Source: Pseudomonas sp. GOM7 (GTDB taxonomy: Bacteria; Pseudomonadota; Gammaproteobacteria; Pseudomonadales; Pseudomonadaceae). Taken from it: 64,000 nt of DNA. Positions 8,362-16,345 of this stretch are shown piece after piece (position 1 is the first letter of the stretch; every line of letters starts with the position of its first letter). The stretch is from contig NZ_CP113519.1 of assembly GCF_026723825.1 (NCBI RefSeq), forward strand, positions 5,270,001-5,334,000, written 5' to 3'. The notes beneath the pieces were generated by a model that saw only the letters and a program-made list of their open reading frames with translations, was not told the origin of the DNA and made no database searches. Position numbers and translations under genes: made by a program.

Positions 8362-9296
8362 AGACTATTCAGGCACTCGCTCAGGCCGTTCGCCAGATTC
8401 TGCAGCAGGTGTTCGTAGCCTTCGGCATTTACCGGCAGGGTGCCGCCCAGGGCATCGAGTTCCGCCAGCTTGACCGGCAGACCGGCAGTGAGGGTTTCGG
8501 CCAGGCGCGGGCGTAGCGGCGGTTCGCTGAACACGCAGCTCGGGCCGCTCTGCTGCAGGCGCTCACGCATGGCGGCGACGTGCTGGGCACCGGGCTGCAC
8601 TTCGGTGAGCACACTGAATACGCCGGCATGCTTGAGGCCATAGGCGGACTCGAAGTAATCGAAAGCCTCGTGGAAGACGAAGTAGGGTTTGCCGTGCAGA
8701 GCCGTCATTTGCGGGCGAATACGCTTGTCGAGGGCGTCCAGGCGCAGCTCGAAGGCTTGCAGATTAGCGGCATAGCGCTCGGCATTGGCGGCATCCAGCT
8801 TGCTCAGGTCAGCCGCCATGCGTGCGGCGATCACCCGCGCATTGGCCGGCAGCAGCCAGAGGTGGGCATCCAGGCTGCCGGGGCGATGGTCGTGGTCATG
8901 ACCCAGGTCAGCGCTGGGGTGTTCGTGCTCGTGCGCATCGTGGTCATGACCGTGCTCGTCATGGCTGTCGCCGAAACGGCGCAGGGTCATGCCTGGCAGG
9001 TCCTGCACGGCCACCTGCGGTTTGTCGCGGCTTTCCAGCACGCGCGGCAGGAAGGCCTCCATGTCCGGGCCGATCCAGTACAGCAGGTCGGCGTCACGCA
9101 CGCGCCGTACGTCGGATGGGCGCAGCGCGTAATGGTGCGGTGATGCGCCGGGCGGCAGTAGCACTTCGGGTTCGCCGATGCCGTCCTGCACCGCTGCGGC
9201 GATCAGTTGCAGCGGCTTGATACTGGTCAGAACGCGCACCTCGGCCTGGGCGCTGGTGACAAAAAACAGGGCGATAAGACAGAAAAGACGCAACAC
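8358..9296 (-). CDS. znuA: zinc ABC transporter periplasmic binding protein ZnuA
   Basis: 312 residues with a Sec signal peptide (LRLFCLIALFFVTSAQA) and the cluster A-I binding-protein fold. Zinc ligands are visible: His in GASPHHYALRPSD, His in DAHLWLLP, and His in FVFHEAFDYF. A histidine/aspartate-rich loop at about residues 112-138 (HDEHGHDHDAHEHEH) is the metal-gathering loop typical of ZnuA. It delivers Zn(II) to the ZnuBC permease. The start is a GTG at 9296; a nearby ATG at 9303 is out of frame. It is divergent from zur-znuC-znuB, with a Zur box in the shared 66-base gap, so repression by zinc-loaded Zur is expected. Confidence 0.95.
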   Translation of the reverse strand: MLRLFCLIALFFVTSAQAEVRVLTSIKPLQLIAAAVQDGIGEPEVLLPPGASPHHYALRPSDVRRVRDADLLYWIGPDMEAFLPRVLESRDKPQVAVQDLPGMTLRRFGDSHDEHGHDHDAHEHEHPSADLGHDHDHRPGSLDAHLWLLPANARVIAARMAADLSKLDAANAERYAANLQAFELRLDALDKRIRPQMTALHGKPYFVFHEAFDYFESAYGLKHAGVFSVLTEVQPGAQHVAAMRERLQQSGPSCVFSEPPLRPRLAETLTAGLPVKLAELDALGGTLPVNAEGYEHLLQNLANGLSECLNSL

Positions 9297-9323
9297 GGGG
9301 CATACTCAAGCGGGATTGAACAG

Positions 9324-9336
9324 GTAACATAATAAC
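9324..9336. promoter_or_regulatory. candidate Zur box in the znuA/zur intergenic region
   Basis: GTAACATAATAAC, an imperfect palindrome resembling the AT-rich core of gammaproteobacterial Zur boxes (GTTATA-ATATAAC type). It lies between the divergent starts of znuA and zur, where one dimer site could control both promoters. Identified by eye. Confidence 0.6.
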
Positions 9337-9362
9337 GTCTCTTACCCGCGCCGTCCTTGCCC

Positions 9363-9848
9363 ATGACCGACACACCCCTGGCTGCACGCCCACATGATCA
9401 CTCCCGCTGCGTCAGCCATGCGCTGGCCGAAGCCGAAGCCATCTGCGCACGCCAGGGCCTGCGTCTGACCGCTCTGCGCAAGCGTGTGCTGGAGCTGGTA
9501 TGGGCCAGCCACAAGCCGCTCGGCGCCTACGACATCCTCGGCGTACTGAGCGACGAAGATGGCCGCCGCGCCGCGCCACCTACCGTCTACCGTGCGCTGG
9601 ATTTCCTCCTGGAAAACGGCCTGGTGCACCGCATCGCCTCGCTCAACGCCTTCGTCGGCTGCAGCCACCCGGAGCACTCGCACCAGGGTCAGTTCCTGAT
9701 CTGCCGCGTCTGCCATGCCGCCACCGAGCTGGAGCAGCCGGCCATCAGCCAGGCCATAGTCGAGGGTGCCGCCGGCGTCGGTTTTGCCGTGGAAAGCCAG
9801 ACCGTGGAAGTGGTCGGCCTGTGCGCGGGCTGCAAGGGCAAGGCATGA
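9363..9848 (+). CDS. zur: zinc uptake regulator Zur (Fur family)
   Basis: 161 residues. Winged-helix DNA-binding region with [15 protein letters not shown] and [21 protein letters not shown], followed by a dimerisation/metal domain. The structural zinc site is visible as CRVCH near residue 115 and CAGC at the C-terminus, and the regulatory region as [10 protein letters not shown]. With zinc bound, Zur represses zinc importers. ATG 9363 is chosen over an in-frame TTG six bases earlier. Its stop overlaps the znuC start by four bases, so zur, znuC and znuB form one operon that Zur probably autoregulates. Confidence 0.94.
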   Translation: MTDTPLAARPHDHSRCVSHALAEAEAICARQGLRLTALRKRVLELVWASHKPLGAYDILGVLSDEDGRRAAPPTVYRALDFLLENGLVHRIASLNAFVGCSHPEHSHQGQFLICRVCHAATELEQPAISQAIVEGAAGVGFAVESQTVEVVGLCAGCKGKA

Positions 9849-10633
9849 ACGAAGCCTTGATCCAGCTCGAGGGCGTCGCGGTCAGCTTCAACGGCCAGGC
9901 GGTGCTCGACGACGTGCAACTGAGCGTGCGCCCTGGTGAGATCGTCACCCTGATCGGCCCCAACGGCGCCGGCAAGACCACCCTGGTGCGCGTGGTGCTC
10001 GGCCTGTTGCAGCCCGAGCGTGGCAGCGTGCGCCGAGCGCCACGCCTGCGTATCGGCTACATGCCGCAGAAACTCCATGTCGATGCCACCCTGCCGCTGT
10101 CGGTACTGCGCTTTTTGCGCCTGGTACCAGGCGTGGATCGCAAACGCGCGCTGGCGGCACTGGCCGAGGTGGGCGCCGAGCAGGTGATCGACAGCCCGCT
10201 GCAGAACATTTCCGGTGGCGAGATGCAGCGCGTGCTGCTGGCCCGCGCCCTGCTGCGCGAGCCGCAACTGCTGGTGCTCGACGAGCCGGTGCAGGGCGTC
10301 GACGTGGCCGGCCAGGCCGAGCTGTACCGGTTGATTTCGCGGCTGCGCGAGCGCCATGGCTGCGGCGTGCTGATGGTCTCGCACGACCTGCATCTGGTGA
10401 TGAGCGCCACCGATCAGGTGGTCTGCCTCAACCGCCATGTGTGCTGCTCGGGGCACCCTGAACAGGTTAGCGGTGACCCGGCCTTCATAGAACTGTTTGG
10501 CCAGGACGCCAAGAGCCTGGCCGTCTATCACCACCATCATGACCACGATCACGACCTGCATGGCGGCGTGGTTCAGCCCGGCCTGACCATCCATGGCCCG
10601 GCCCACGTCCACGGCCCGAACTGTAAACACTGA
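9845..10633 (+). CDS. znuC: zinc ABC transporter ATPase ZnuC with a histidine-rich tail
   Basis: 262 residues. Walker [13 protein letters not shown] signature [15 protein letters not shown], Walker [13 protein letters not shown], and the switch histidine in VSHDLHLV are all intact. It powers zinc import through ZnuB at the inner membrane. The last 34 or so residues (from about 229) form a tail rich in His and Asp ([14 protein letters not shown], then [13 protein letters not shown]) that could bind zinc on the cytoplasmic side. Start overlaps the zur stop, and its own stop overlaps znuB by one base. Confidence 0.95.
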   Translation: MNEALIQLEGVAVSFNGQAVLDDVQLSVRPGEIVTLIGPNGAGKTTLVRVVLGLLQPERGSVRRAPRLRIGYMPQKLHVDATLPLSVLRFLRLVPGVDRKRALAALAEVGAEQVIDSPLQNISGGEMQRVLLARALLREPQLLVLDEPVQGVDVAGQAELYRLISRLRERHGCGVLMVSHDLHLVMSATDQVVCLNRHVCCSGHPEQVSGDPAFIELFGQDAKSLAVYHHHHDHDHDLHGGVVQPGLTIHGPAHVHGPNCKH

Positions 10634-11421
10634 TGCCCGATTTTCTTCTCAACGCCCTGCTCGCCGGCCTGACGCTGGCCCTGGTGGCTGGCCCGCTCGG
10701 CTCCTTCGTGGTGTGGCGGCGTATGGCCTATTTTGGCGACACCCTGTCCCACGCCGCCCTGCTCGGCGTGGCCCTGGGCCTGATGCTGGACGTCAGCCCG
10801 ACCCTCACGGTGACCGTCGGTTGCGTGCTGCTGGCCGTGCTGCTGGTGACCCTGCAGCAGCGCCAGCCGTTGGCTTCGGACACCCTGCTCGGCATCCTCG
10901 CCCACAGCACCCTGTCGCTGGGCCTGGTGGCGCTGAGCTTCATGCACGACGTGCGCATCGACCTGATGAGTTACCTGTTCGGCGATCTGCTCGCCGTCAG
11001 CCCCGCCGACCTGGCCTGGATCATGGGCGGCAGCGCGCTGGTGCTGGCACTGCTGGCCTGGCTGTGGCGGCCGCTGCTGGCGATCACCGTGCACGAGGAA
11101 CTGGCGCGGGTCGAAGGCCTGCCAGTGGCGGCGATCCGCCTGGCGCTGATGCTGCTTATCGCCGTGGTGATCGCCGTGGCGATGAAGATCGTCGGCGTGC
11201 TGCTGATCACCTCCTTGCTGATCATCCCCGCCGCTGCCGCCCAGCGCCATGCGCGCACGCCGGAGCAGATGGCCGTGGGCGCCAGCCTGCTCGGCCTGCT
11301 GGCGGTGTGCTGCGGCCTGGCGCTGTCCTGGTATCAGGACACCCCGGCCGGGCCGTCCATCGTGGTCAGCGCCGCGGGCTTGTTCCTCGCCAGCTTCGCC
11401 CTGCCCAGACGCAACGCCTGA
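10633..11421 (+). CDS. znuB: zinc ABC transporter permease ZnuB
   Basis: 262 residues, almost entirely hydrophobic with about eight predicted membrane helices. The family-typical opening (LAGLTLALVAGPLGSFVVWRRMAYFGDTLSH), split here only for description, is followed by the conserved GDLLAVS and LLITSLLIIPAAAAQ segments of the ABC-3 permease family. It forms the zinc channel with ZnuC and receives zinc from ZnuA. Its start overlaps the last base of znuC (TGATG), indicating translational coupling. Confidence 0.95.
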   Translation: MPDFLLNALLAGLTLALVAGPLGSFVVWRRMAYFGDTLSHAALLGVALGLMLDVSPTLTVTVGCVLLAVLLVTLQQRQPLASDTLLGILAHSTLSLGLVALSFMHDVRIDLMSYLFGDLLAVSPADLAWIMGGSALVLALLAWLWRPLLAITVHEELARVEGLPVAAIRLALMLLIAVVIAVAMKIVGVLLITSLLIIPAAAAQRHARTPEQMAVGASLLGLLAVCCGLALSWYQDTPAGPSIVVSAAGLFLASFALPRRNA

Positions 11422-11527
11422 AGCCTCGCCGCCCAGGTTTGCACAGCCCGCGCCGCCGAGCGGCATGAAATCGCACGGGCAACAGGGTATGATTGCGCGT
11501 TTTTTGCACAACACGAGACGCACACGC

Positions 11528-11899
11528 ATGAAGTCGTTCGTTCTTCGCGGCCTCGCACTCGGCCTCGCACTGCTGCTGGCCGCCTGCCAGAGCACGCCTG
11601 CGCCCGTCGATACGCTGGCCCCGGCCTTGCAACAGATCGAGCAGAGCCTTGCACAGGCGAAGCTCGACAGCGCCCGCGAGCAGCTTGCCGCACTCCAGGC
11701 GCAGGCCGGTCAGGACGCGCGCGTGCGGCAGTACCAGCGGCGACTGGCCGACGCCTATATGCAGCAAGGCCGTGAGGCCTTGCAGCGCGGCGATCTGGAT
11801 GCCGCCGCCAAGGCCATCGGCCAGGCACGCAGCCTGCTGCCCGACGCGCCGGCCCTGGGCAGCGACGTGCGCCAGACGCTGGAACAGGCTCGGCAATGA
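11528..11899 (+). CDS. small helical outer-membrane-type lipoprotein (PA5502-like)
   Basis: 123 residues. The signal peptide ends in a lipobox (LLLAACQS), so a lipidated Cys near residue 20 is predicted. The rest is Ala/Gln-rich helix (LQQIEQSLAQAKLDSAREQL; YMQQGREALQRGDLDAAAKA) resembling one TPR-like hairpin. The same kind of gene lies between znuB and metN in P. aeruginosa. No function is known to me. It is 106 bases after znuB and about 165 before metN, so it could be a tail gene of the znu operon or have its own promoter. Confidence 0.7.
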   Translation: MKSFVLRGLALGLALLLAACQSTPAPVDTLAPALQQIEQSLAQAKLDSAREQLAALQAQAGQDARVRQYQRRLADAYMQQGREALQRGDLDAAAKAIGQARSLLPDAPALGSDVRQTLEQARQ

Positions 11900-12063
11900 G
11901 CCTGACCAGGCTTAATTTCATTTTGAAATAACCATAGGCCAACAAAGATTTTCTCGGCCTAAAAATCGCCGGGTAAACTAGCGCCCTTTTGCGCCCATCC
12001 GGCGCCGATCGGCCGCTTTGCATCCCAGAACCCGGCCCTGAACACACCCAAAAGGTCGTTCGC

Positions 12064-13071
12064 GTGATCCAGTTTCAATCCGTCCACAAGGCCTACCGCG
12101 TCGCCGGCCGCGAGACTCCGGCACTACAGCCCACCACGCTGCAGATCGGCAGCGGCCAGGTATTCGGCATCATCGGCCACTCCGGCGCCGGCAAGAGCAC
12201 CCTGCTGCGCCTGATCAACCGCCTGGAAGATCCTTCCGGCGGGCGCATCGAGATCGACGGCGTCGACGTCACCGCTCTCGATAGCACAGGCCTGCGCCGC
12301 TTCCGCCAGCAGGTCGGGATGATCTTCCAGCACTTCAACCTGCTGTCGTCGAAGACCGTCGCCGACAACATCGCCATGCCGCTGCGCCTGGCTGGCGAGC
12401 TGAGCCGCGCCGAAATCGACACCCGCGTCGCCGAACTGCTGGCCCGCGTTGGCCTGCAGGATCACGCCCACAAGTACCCGGCCCAGCTCTCCGGCGGGCA
12501 GAAGCAGCGCGTCGGCATCGCCCGCGCGCTGAGCACCCGACCGAAGATTTTGCTGTGCGACGAAGCCACCAGCGCTCTCGACCCGCAGACCACCACTGCC
12601 GTGCTGCAGTTGCTGGCCGAGATCAACCGCGAGCTGGGCCTGACCATCGTGCTGATCACCCACGAGATGGACGTGATCCGCCGTGTCTGCGACCGCGTGG
12701 CGGTAATGGACGCTGGCGTCATCGTCGAAGAAGGCCCGGTGACTGACGTCTTCCTGCACCCGCAGCACGCGACCACGCGGCGTTTCGTGCAGGAGTCCGA
12801 GCACATCGACGAATCCGGGCAGCGCGACGATTTCGCCCATGTCGCTGGCCGCATCCTGCGCCTGACCTTCCGTGGCGAAGCCACCTACGCCCCGCTGCTG
12901 GGCACCGTGGCCCGCGAAACCGGGGTGGACTACAGCATCCTCGCCGGGCGCATCGATCGCATCAAGAACAGCCCCTACGGCCAGCTCACCCTGGCCCTCA
13001 CTGGAGGCGACATCGACGCCGCCCTGGCGCGCTTCGAGGCCGCCGAGGTTGATATGGAGGTACTGCGCTGA
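12064..13071 (+). CDS. metN: methionine ABC transporter ATPase MetN
   Basis: 335 residues from a GTG start at 12064, matching the usual MetN length; upstream in-frame codons are not family-like. Walker [10 protein letters not shown], signature [15 protein letters not shown], Walker [13 protein letters not shown], switch ITHEMDV. The C-terminal 80 or so residues (from [16 protein letters not shown]) form the NIL/ACT-like domain that binds methionine and inhibits transport when the cell is replete. It works with MetI and MetQ to import D- and L-methionine. Its stop overlaps metI by one base. Confidence 0.94.
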   Translation: MIQFQSVHKAYRVAGRETPALQPTTLQIGSGQVFGIIGHSGAGKSTLLRLINRLEDPSGGRIEIDGVDVTALDSTGLRRFRQQVGMIFQHFNLLSSKTVADNIAMPLRLAGELSRAEIDTRVAELLARVGLQDHAHKYPAQLSGGQKQRVGIARALSTRPKILLCDEATSALDPQTTTAVLQLLAEINRELGLTIVLITHEMDVIRRVCDRVAVMDAGVIVEEGPVTDVFLHPQHATTRRFVQESEHIDESGQRDDFAHVAGRILRLTFRGEATYAPLLGTVARETGVDYSILAGRIDRIKNSPYGQLTLALTGGDIDAALARFEAAEVDMEVLR

Positions 13072-13739
13072 TGCTCGAACAACTGCTGCCCAACGTGTTC
13101 TGGCCGGAAATCTGGCAGGCCAGCCTCGACACCCTGAACATGCTGCTCGGCTCGATGCTGTTCACCGTGCTGCTCGGCCTGCCGCTCGGCGTATTGCTGT
13201 TTCTCACCAGCCCGCGTCAGCTATTCGAGCAGTCGGTGCTGTACGGCCAGTTGTCGCTGGTGGTGAACATCCTGCGCTCGGTGCCCTTCGTCATCCTCTT
13301 GATTCTGATGCTGCCGCTCACCGAGCTGGTGGTCGGCACCTCGCTGGGGGTGGCCGGTGCCATCCCCCCGTTGGTAGTGGGTGCCACACCGTTCTTCGCC
13401 CGCCTGGTAGAAACCGCGCTGCGCGAGGTGGATCGCGGCATCATCGAGGCAACCCAGGCCATGGGTGCCAGCACCTGGCAGATCATCACCCGTGCGCTGC
13501 TGCCCGAGGCCCTGCCCGGCCTGCTCGCGGCCACCACCGTCACCGCCATCACCCTGGTCGGCTACACCGCCATGAGCGGCCTGGTAGGTGGCGGTGGCCT
13601 GGGTGATCTGGCGGTACGCTACGGTTACCAGCGCTACCAACCGGATGTGATGACCGTGACGGTGATCCTGCTGCTGATTCTGGTGCAGGTGCTGCAGATG
13701 GTCGGGGATCTGCTGGTGGTGCATTTTTCTCGCAAGTAA
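13071..13739 (+). CDS. metI: methionine ABC transporter permease MetI
   Basis: 222 residues with about five membrane helices. The inner-membrane binding-protein-dependent transport motif is seen as the EAA-like loop around DRGIIEATQAMGAST and LLPEALPGLLAATT, the coupling helix that contacts MetN. Start overlaps the metN stop; metQ follows after 64 bases. Confidence 0.94.
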   Translation: MLEQLLPNVFWPEIWQASLDTLNMLLGSMLFTVLLGLPLGVLLFLTSPRQLFEQSVLYGQLSLVVNILRSVPFVILLILMLPLTELVVGTSLGVAGAIPPLVVGATPFFARLVETALREVDRGIIEATQAMGASTWQIITRALLPEALPGLLAATTVTAITLVGYTAMSGLVGGGGLGDLAVRYGYQRYQPDVMTVTVILLLILVQVLQMVGDLLVVHFSRK

Positions 13740-13803
13740 TCACGACAAGCGGCGACTCGCCACCCGCGAGACCCGCGCCAACCGTCCCAAAAGGAACCTT
13801 GAA

Positions 13804-14574
13804 ATGAAGAAACTGCTGACTGCCCTGGCCGCCTTCGCGGCCTTCTCGGCCCAGGCCGAAACCCTCAACGTTGCCGCCACCCCGGTACCGCACGCGGAAA
13901 TCCTCGAATTCGTCAAACCGGCCCTGGCCAAGGAAGGCGTGGAGCTGAAGGTGCGCGTGTTCACCGATTACGTGCAGCCCAACCTGCAGGTGCAGCAGGG
14001 CAACCTGGACGCCAACTTCTTCCAGCATCAGCCGTACCTGGACGAGTTCAACGCCAGCCGCAAGACCGATCTGGTCAGCGTCGCGGGCGTGCATGTCGAG
14101 CCCTTCGGCGCCTACTCCAGCAAGATCAAGAGCCTCGACGAGCTGCCGCAAGGCGCCATCGTCGCCATCCCCAACGATGCCACCAACGGTGGCCGTGCCC
14201 TGCTGCTGCTGCAGAAAGCTGGGGTGATCAAACTCAAGCCGGATGCCGGCATCCTCGCCACGCCGAAGGACATCGTCGAGAACCCCAAGGCCATCAAGGT
14301 GCGTGAACTGGAAGCGGCCACCCTGCCGCGCGTGCTGAGCCAGGTTGATCTGGCCCTGATCAACACCAATTACGCCCTGGAAGCCAAGCTGAACCCGACC
14401 CAGGACGCGCTGGCCATCGAAGGCAGCGACTCGCCCTACGTGAACATCCTGGTGACCCGCGCCGACAACAAGGACAACGCCGCCGTGCAGAAGCTGGTCA
14501 AGGCGCTGCACAGCGCCGAGGTGAAGCAGTTCATCGAAGAGAAGTACAAGGGCGCCGTCGTACCGGCGTTCTGA
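13804..14574 (+). CDS. metQ: methionine-binding protein MetQ (NlpA family)
   Basis: 256 residues with signal peptide MKKLLTALAAFAAFSAQA. No lipobox cysteine is present, so the mature protein is probably soluble in the periplasm, unlike lipidated E. coli MetQ. Family landmarks: ATPVPHAEIL near the mature start, YVQPNLQVQQGNLDANFFQH, VAIPNDATNGGRALLLL and the closing VPAF. It binds methionine for MetNI. AAGGAAC precedes the ATG, and a strong terminator follows at 14603. Confidence 0.94.
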   Translation: MKKLLTALAAFAAFSAQAETLNVAATPVPHAEILEFVKPALAKEGVELKVRVFTDYVQPNLQVQQGNLDANFFQHQPYLDEFNASRKTDLVSVAGVHVEPFGAYSSKIKSLDELPQGAIVAIPNDATNGGRALLLLQKAGVIKLKPDAGILATPKDIVENPKAIKVRELEAATLPRVLSQVDLALINTNYALEAKLNPTQDALAIEGSDSPYVNILVTRADNKDNAAVQKLVKALHSAEVKQFIEEKYKGAVVPAF

Positions 14575-14602
14575 TTGCCACTGACAGCCTTCGCCCTACC
14601 TG

Positions 14603-14637
14603 ATGCCGCGCCGCTGCCAAGCCGCGCGGCATTTTTA
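14603..14637 (+). terminator. rho-independent terminator after metQ
   Basis: Perfect 9-bp stem ATGCCGCGC / GCGCGGCAT (14603-14611 with 14624-14632) followed by a T run. It lies 28 bases after the metQ stop and ends the metNIQ operon. Confidence 0.85.
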
Positions 14638-14661
14638 TGCGCGGAATGTGTCGGCGAACCC

Positions 14662-14758
14662 TAGGGTGCGCCATGCGCACCAAGCCCACCTCGCCAGCAT
14701 CCCGGATTGCATCCGGGCTACGGTAATCCGCAACCCTCGGTGCGCACAGCGCACCCTA
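14662..14758. repeat. REP-type repeat pair downstream of metQ
   Basis: Outer inverted units TAGGGTGCGCCATGCGCACC (14662-14681) and GGTGCGCACAGCGCACCCTA (14739-14758) enclose a CCCGGATTGCATCCGGG palindrome (14701-14717). The same outer unit occurs on the other side of the GFA-type gene at 15279-15330. Confidence 0.7.
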
Positions 14759-14771
14759 TCCGGCTGGCTGC

Positions 14772-15200
14772 TCATGACGGGATAAAGCGCAATACGCCGG
14801 CTTGCCGCGCCCCCGCTCCCGTCGGGTCGTCACTGGGATGGGCGATGCCATCGGTGACCGGCACCTCGGCGAAATCGAACGGGCTGATGCCCTCCAGACA
14901 GGCGACGTTGACGCCGTACTGATGGGGATTGGAGCGGCGCCGGTGGTGGGTGTAGATGCCGCAGCGCGAGCAGAAGAAGTGCTCTGCGCTCTTGGTATTG
15001 AAGCGATAGGACGTCAGCAGTTCTTGACCCTGAAGAATACGCAAGCCGGCCAGCTCGGCCGAGACCGCCACCGCCCCGCGCATCCGGCAGTAGGAACAGT
15101 TGCAGCGCCGCGCGCTGTGCAAGCCATCGCTCAAGGTCACGTGAAAGCGCACACCGCCGCAGTGGCAGGCGCCGTTGATCTCGCCGATATCCTTGTTCAT
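14772..15200 (-). CDS. GFA/CENP-V family zinc protein
   Basis: 142 residues from ATG 15200, which has a GAGGGGG site in front; the longer frame upstream lacks support. Cysteine motifs of the glutathione-dependent formaldehyde-activating (GFA) fold are all present: GACHCGGVRF near the start, CNCSYCRMRG near residue 33, and FCSRCGIYTHH near residue 70. These bind two zinc ions. Most members of this broad family have no proven substrate, so the enzyme activity is not assigned. The gene stands alone, enclosed by REP-type repeats on both sides. Confidence 0.8.
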   Translation of the reverse strand: MNKDIGEINGACHCGGVRFHVTLSDGLHSARRCNCSYCRMRGAVAVSAELAGLRILQGQELLTSYRFNTKSAEHFFCSRCGIYTHHRRRSNPHQYGVNVACLEGISPFDFAEVPVTDGIAHPSDDPTGAGARQAGVLRFIPS

Positions 15201-15278
15201 CGCCGTCACCCCCTCAGTTCGATCGAACACAGAGCATAAGCCAAACATCGCTCGAACAGCGGGTGATGCAATTGCCCG

Positions 15279-15330
15279 TAGGGTGCGCCGTGCGCACCAC
15301 AAGACCGCTGGTGCGCACAGCGCACCCTAC
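15279..15330. repeat. REP-type inverted repeat pair
   Basis: TAGGGTGCGCCGTGCGCACC (15279-15298) faces GGTGCGCACAGCGCACCCTA (15310-15329), an almost perfect hairpin that reaches the stop of the DUF454 gene. It may act as the transcript end for the minus-strand has operon. Confidence 0.7.
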
Positions 15331-15725
15331 CCGGCCTTGGGTTTCTCCGGCCGTGTCCAGATGAACAGCGCACCGCAACTCATGCCGACCGCGGCGAACA
15401 AGACCGATGGCCGGTGATCGACCGTCAGCAGCATGATCGCCAGCGCCGCCAGCATGCTGGCGCTGGCCAGCCACTTGCTGCGCCGGGCGATCCGGCCGCC
15501 ATTCTTCCAGCCCCGCAGCAGCGGGCCGAATAGCCGATGCTGCTCCAGCCAGGCGGCCAGCCGTGGCGAGCTGCGCGATGCCGCCCAGGCGGCCAGCAGC
15601 ACGAACTCGGTGGTGGGCAGGCCCGGCAGGATCACGCCGAGCATGGCCATGCCGATGCTCAGGTACGCCAACAGCAGCCACAGCCAGCGCTGCCAGGCGG
15701 CCCGAACCTGGGATGCCTCAGGCAA
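15327..15725 (-). CDS. DUF454 (YbaN-like) inner-membrane protein
   Basis: About 132 residues with three to four hydrophobic segments and the family landmark LGVILPGLPTTEFVLLAAW, then RSSPRLAAWLEQHRLFGPLL. The only sensible start is a TTG at 15725, overlapping the hemO stop and preceded by GGAG at a good distance; the frame upstream lies inside hemO. Translation is therefore coupled to hemO. No function is established for DUF454; its place at the end of the haem operon hints at a role in haem or iron handling. Confidence 0.8.
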   Translation of the reverse strand: MPEASQVRAAWQRWLWLLLAYLSIGMAMLGVILPGLPTTEFVLLAAWAASRSSPRLAAWLEQHRLFGPLLRGWKNGGRIARRSKWLASASMLAALAIMLLTVDHRPSVLFAAVGMSCGALFIWTRPEKPKAG

Positions 15726-16305
15726 AGCAGCGCTCCAGGTGCTGGTTGAAGCGCTCGAAGGCAACGATGGCCGCAGCTTCAGCCAGACGTTCCTGCTCGG
15801 CATCCAGCTCGACGCTGTCGAGCACCGCCGTGAAGGCTTTCCAGCCTTGCGCCCGCCCACCCTCCGGCTCGCCCAGGTGGCGCGCGCCGAAGGTTTCGCT
15901 CAGGCCCAGCGCCGGCATGCGCTTGAGCAGAAAGGCCGCGCCGAGCTTGGAGCCTTCGGAGACGAACAACCAGGCCAGCGCTTCGCCAAGATCCATCTGC
16001 CGATCACGGATGCTGTCGTCGCCCTCGGGCAACGGGCGTTGCAGGTCGGCCAGATCCAGCACGGTCTGCTGCACGCGGCAGCGCTGCGGCAGGTCGGGGA
16101 TCAGCCCGACCAGGCGAGGGTCCTGATAGAGGTTCTGCAAATCGCGCTGGAACAGGTATTGCGCCGCCACGAAATGGGCAAAGCGCTCGACGCTGGCAAA
16201 AGGCTCATGGCTTTTCACCCGGGCGTCGAGGCGGCTGTGCGGCTCGTGGGTGATGGCATTGAGGCGCTGCGAGCGCAGCGGGTGGAACAGTGCGGATGCG
16301 GTCAT
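15718..16305 (-). CDS. hemO: haem oxygenase HemO/PigA type
   Basis: 195 residues. The proximal haem histidine lies in ITHEPHSRLD near residue 20. The distal-helix region (WLFVSEGSKLGAAFLLKR) and GARHLGEPEGGRAQGW match P. aeruginosa PigA/HemO closely. The enzyme opens haem to biliverdin, releasing iron and CO, in the cytoplasm. It is 40 bases downstream of hasF on the same strand, so haem capture and haem degradation appear to share one operon here. A GGGGAA-like site precedes the ATG. Confidence 0.92.
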   Translation of the reverse strand: MTASALFHPLRSQRLNAITHEPHSRLDARVKSHEPFASVERFAHFVAAQYLFQRDLQNLYQDPRLVGLIPDLPQRCRVQQTVLDLADLQRPLPEGDDSIRDRQMDLGEALAWLFVSEGSKLGAAFLLKRMPALGLSETFGARHLGEPEGGRAQGWKAFTAVLDSVELDAEQERLAEAAAIVAFERFNQHLERCFA

Positions 16306-16345
16306 GATGGTTCCCCATGTATTCGATGAAATAAGGACGAATCAC

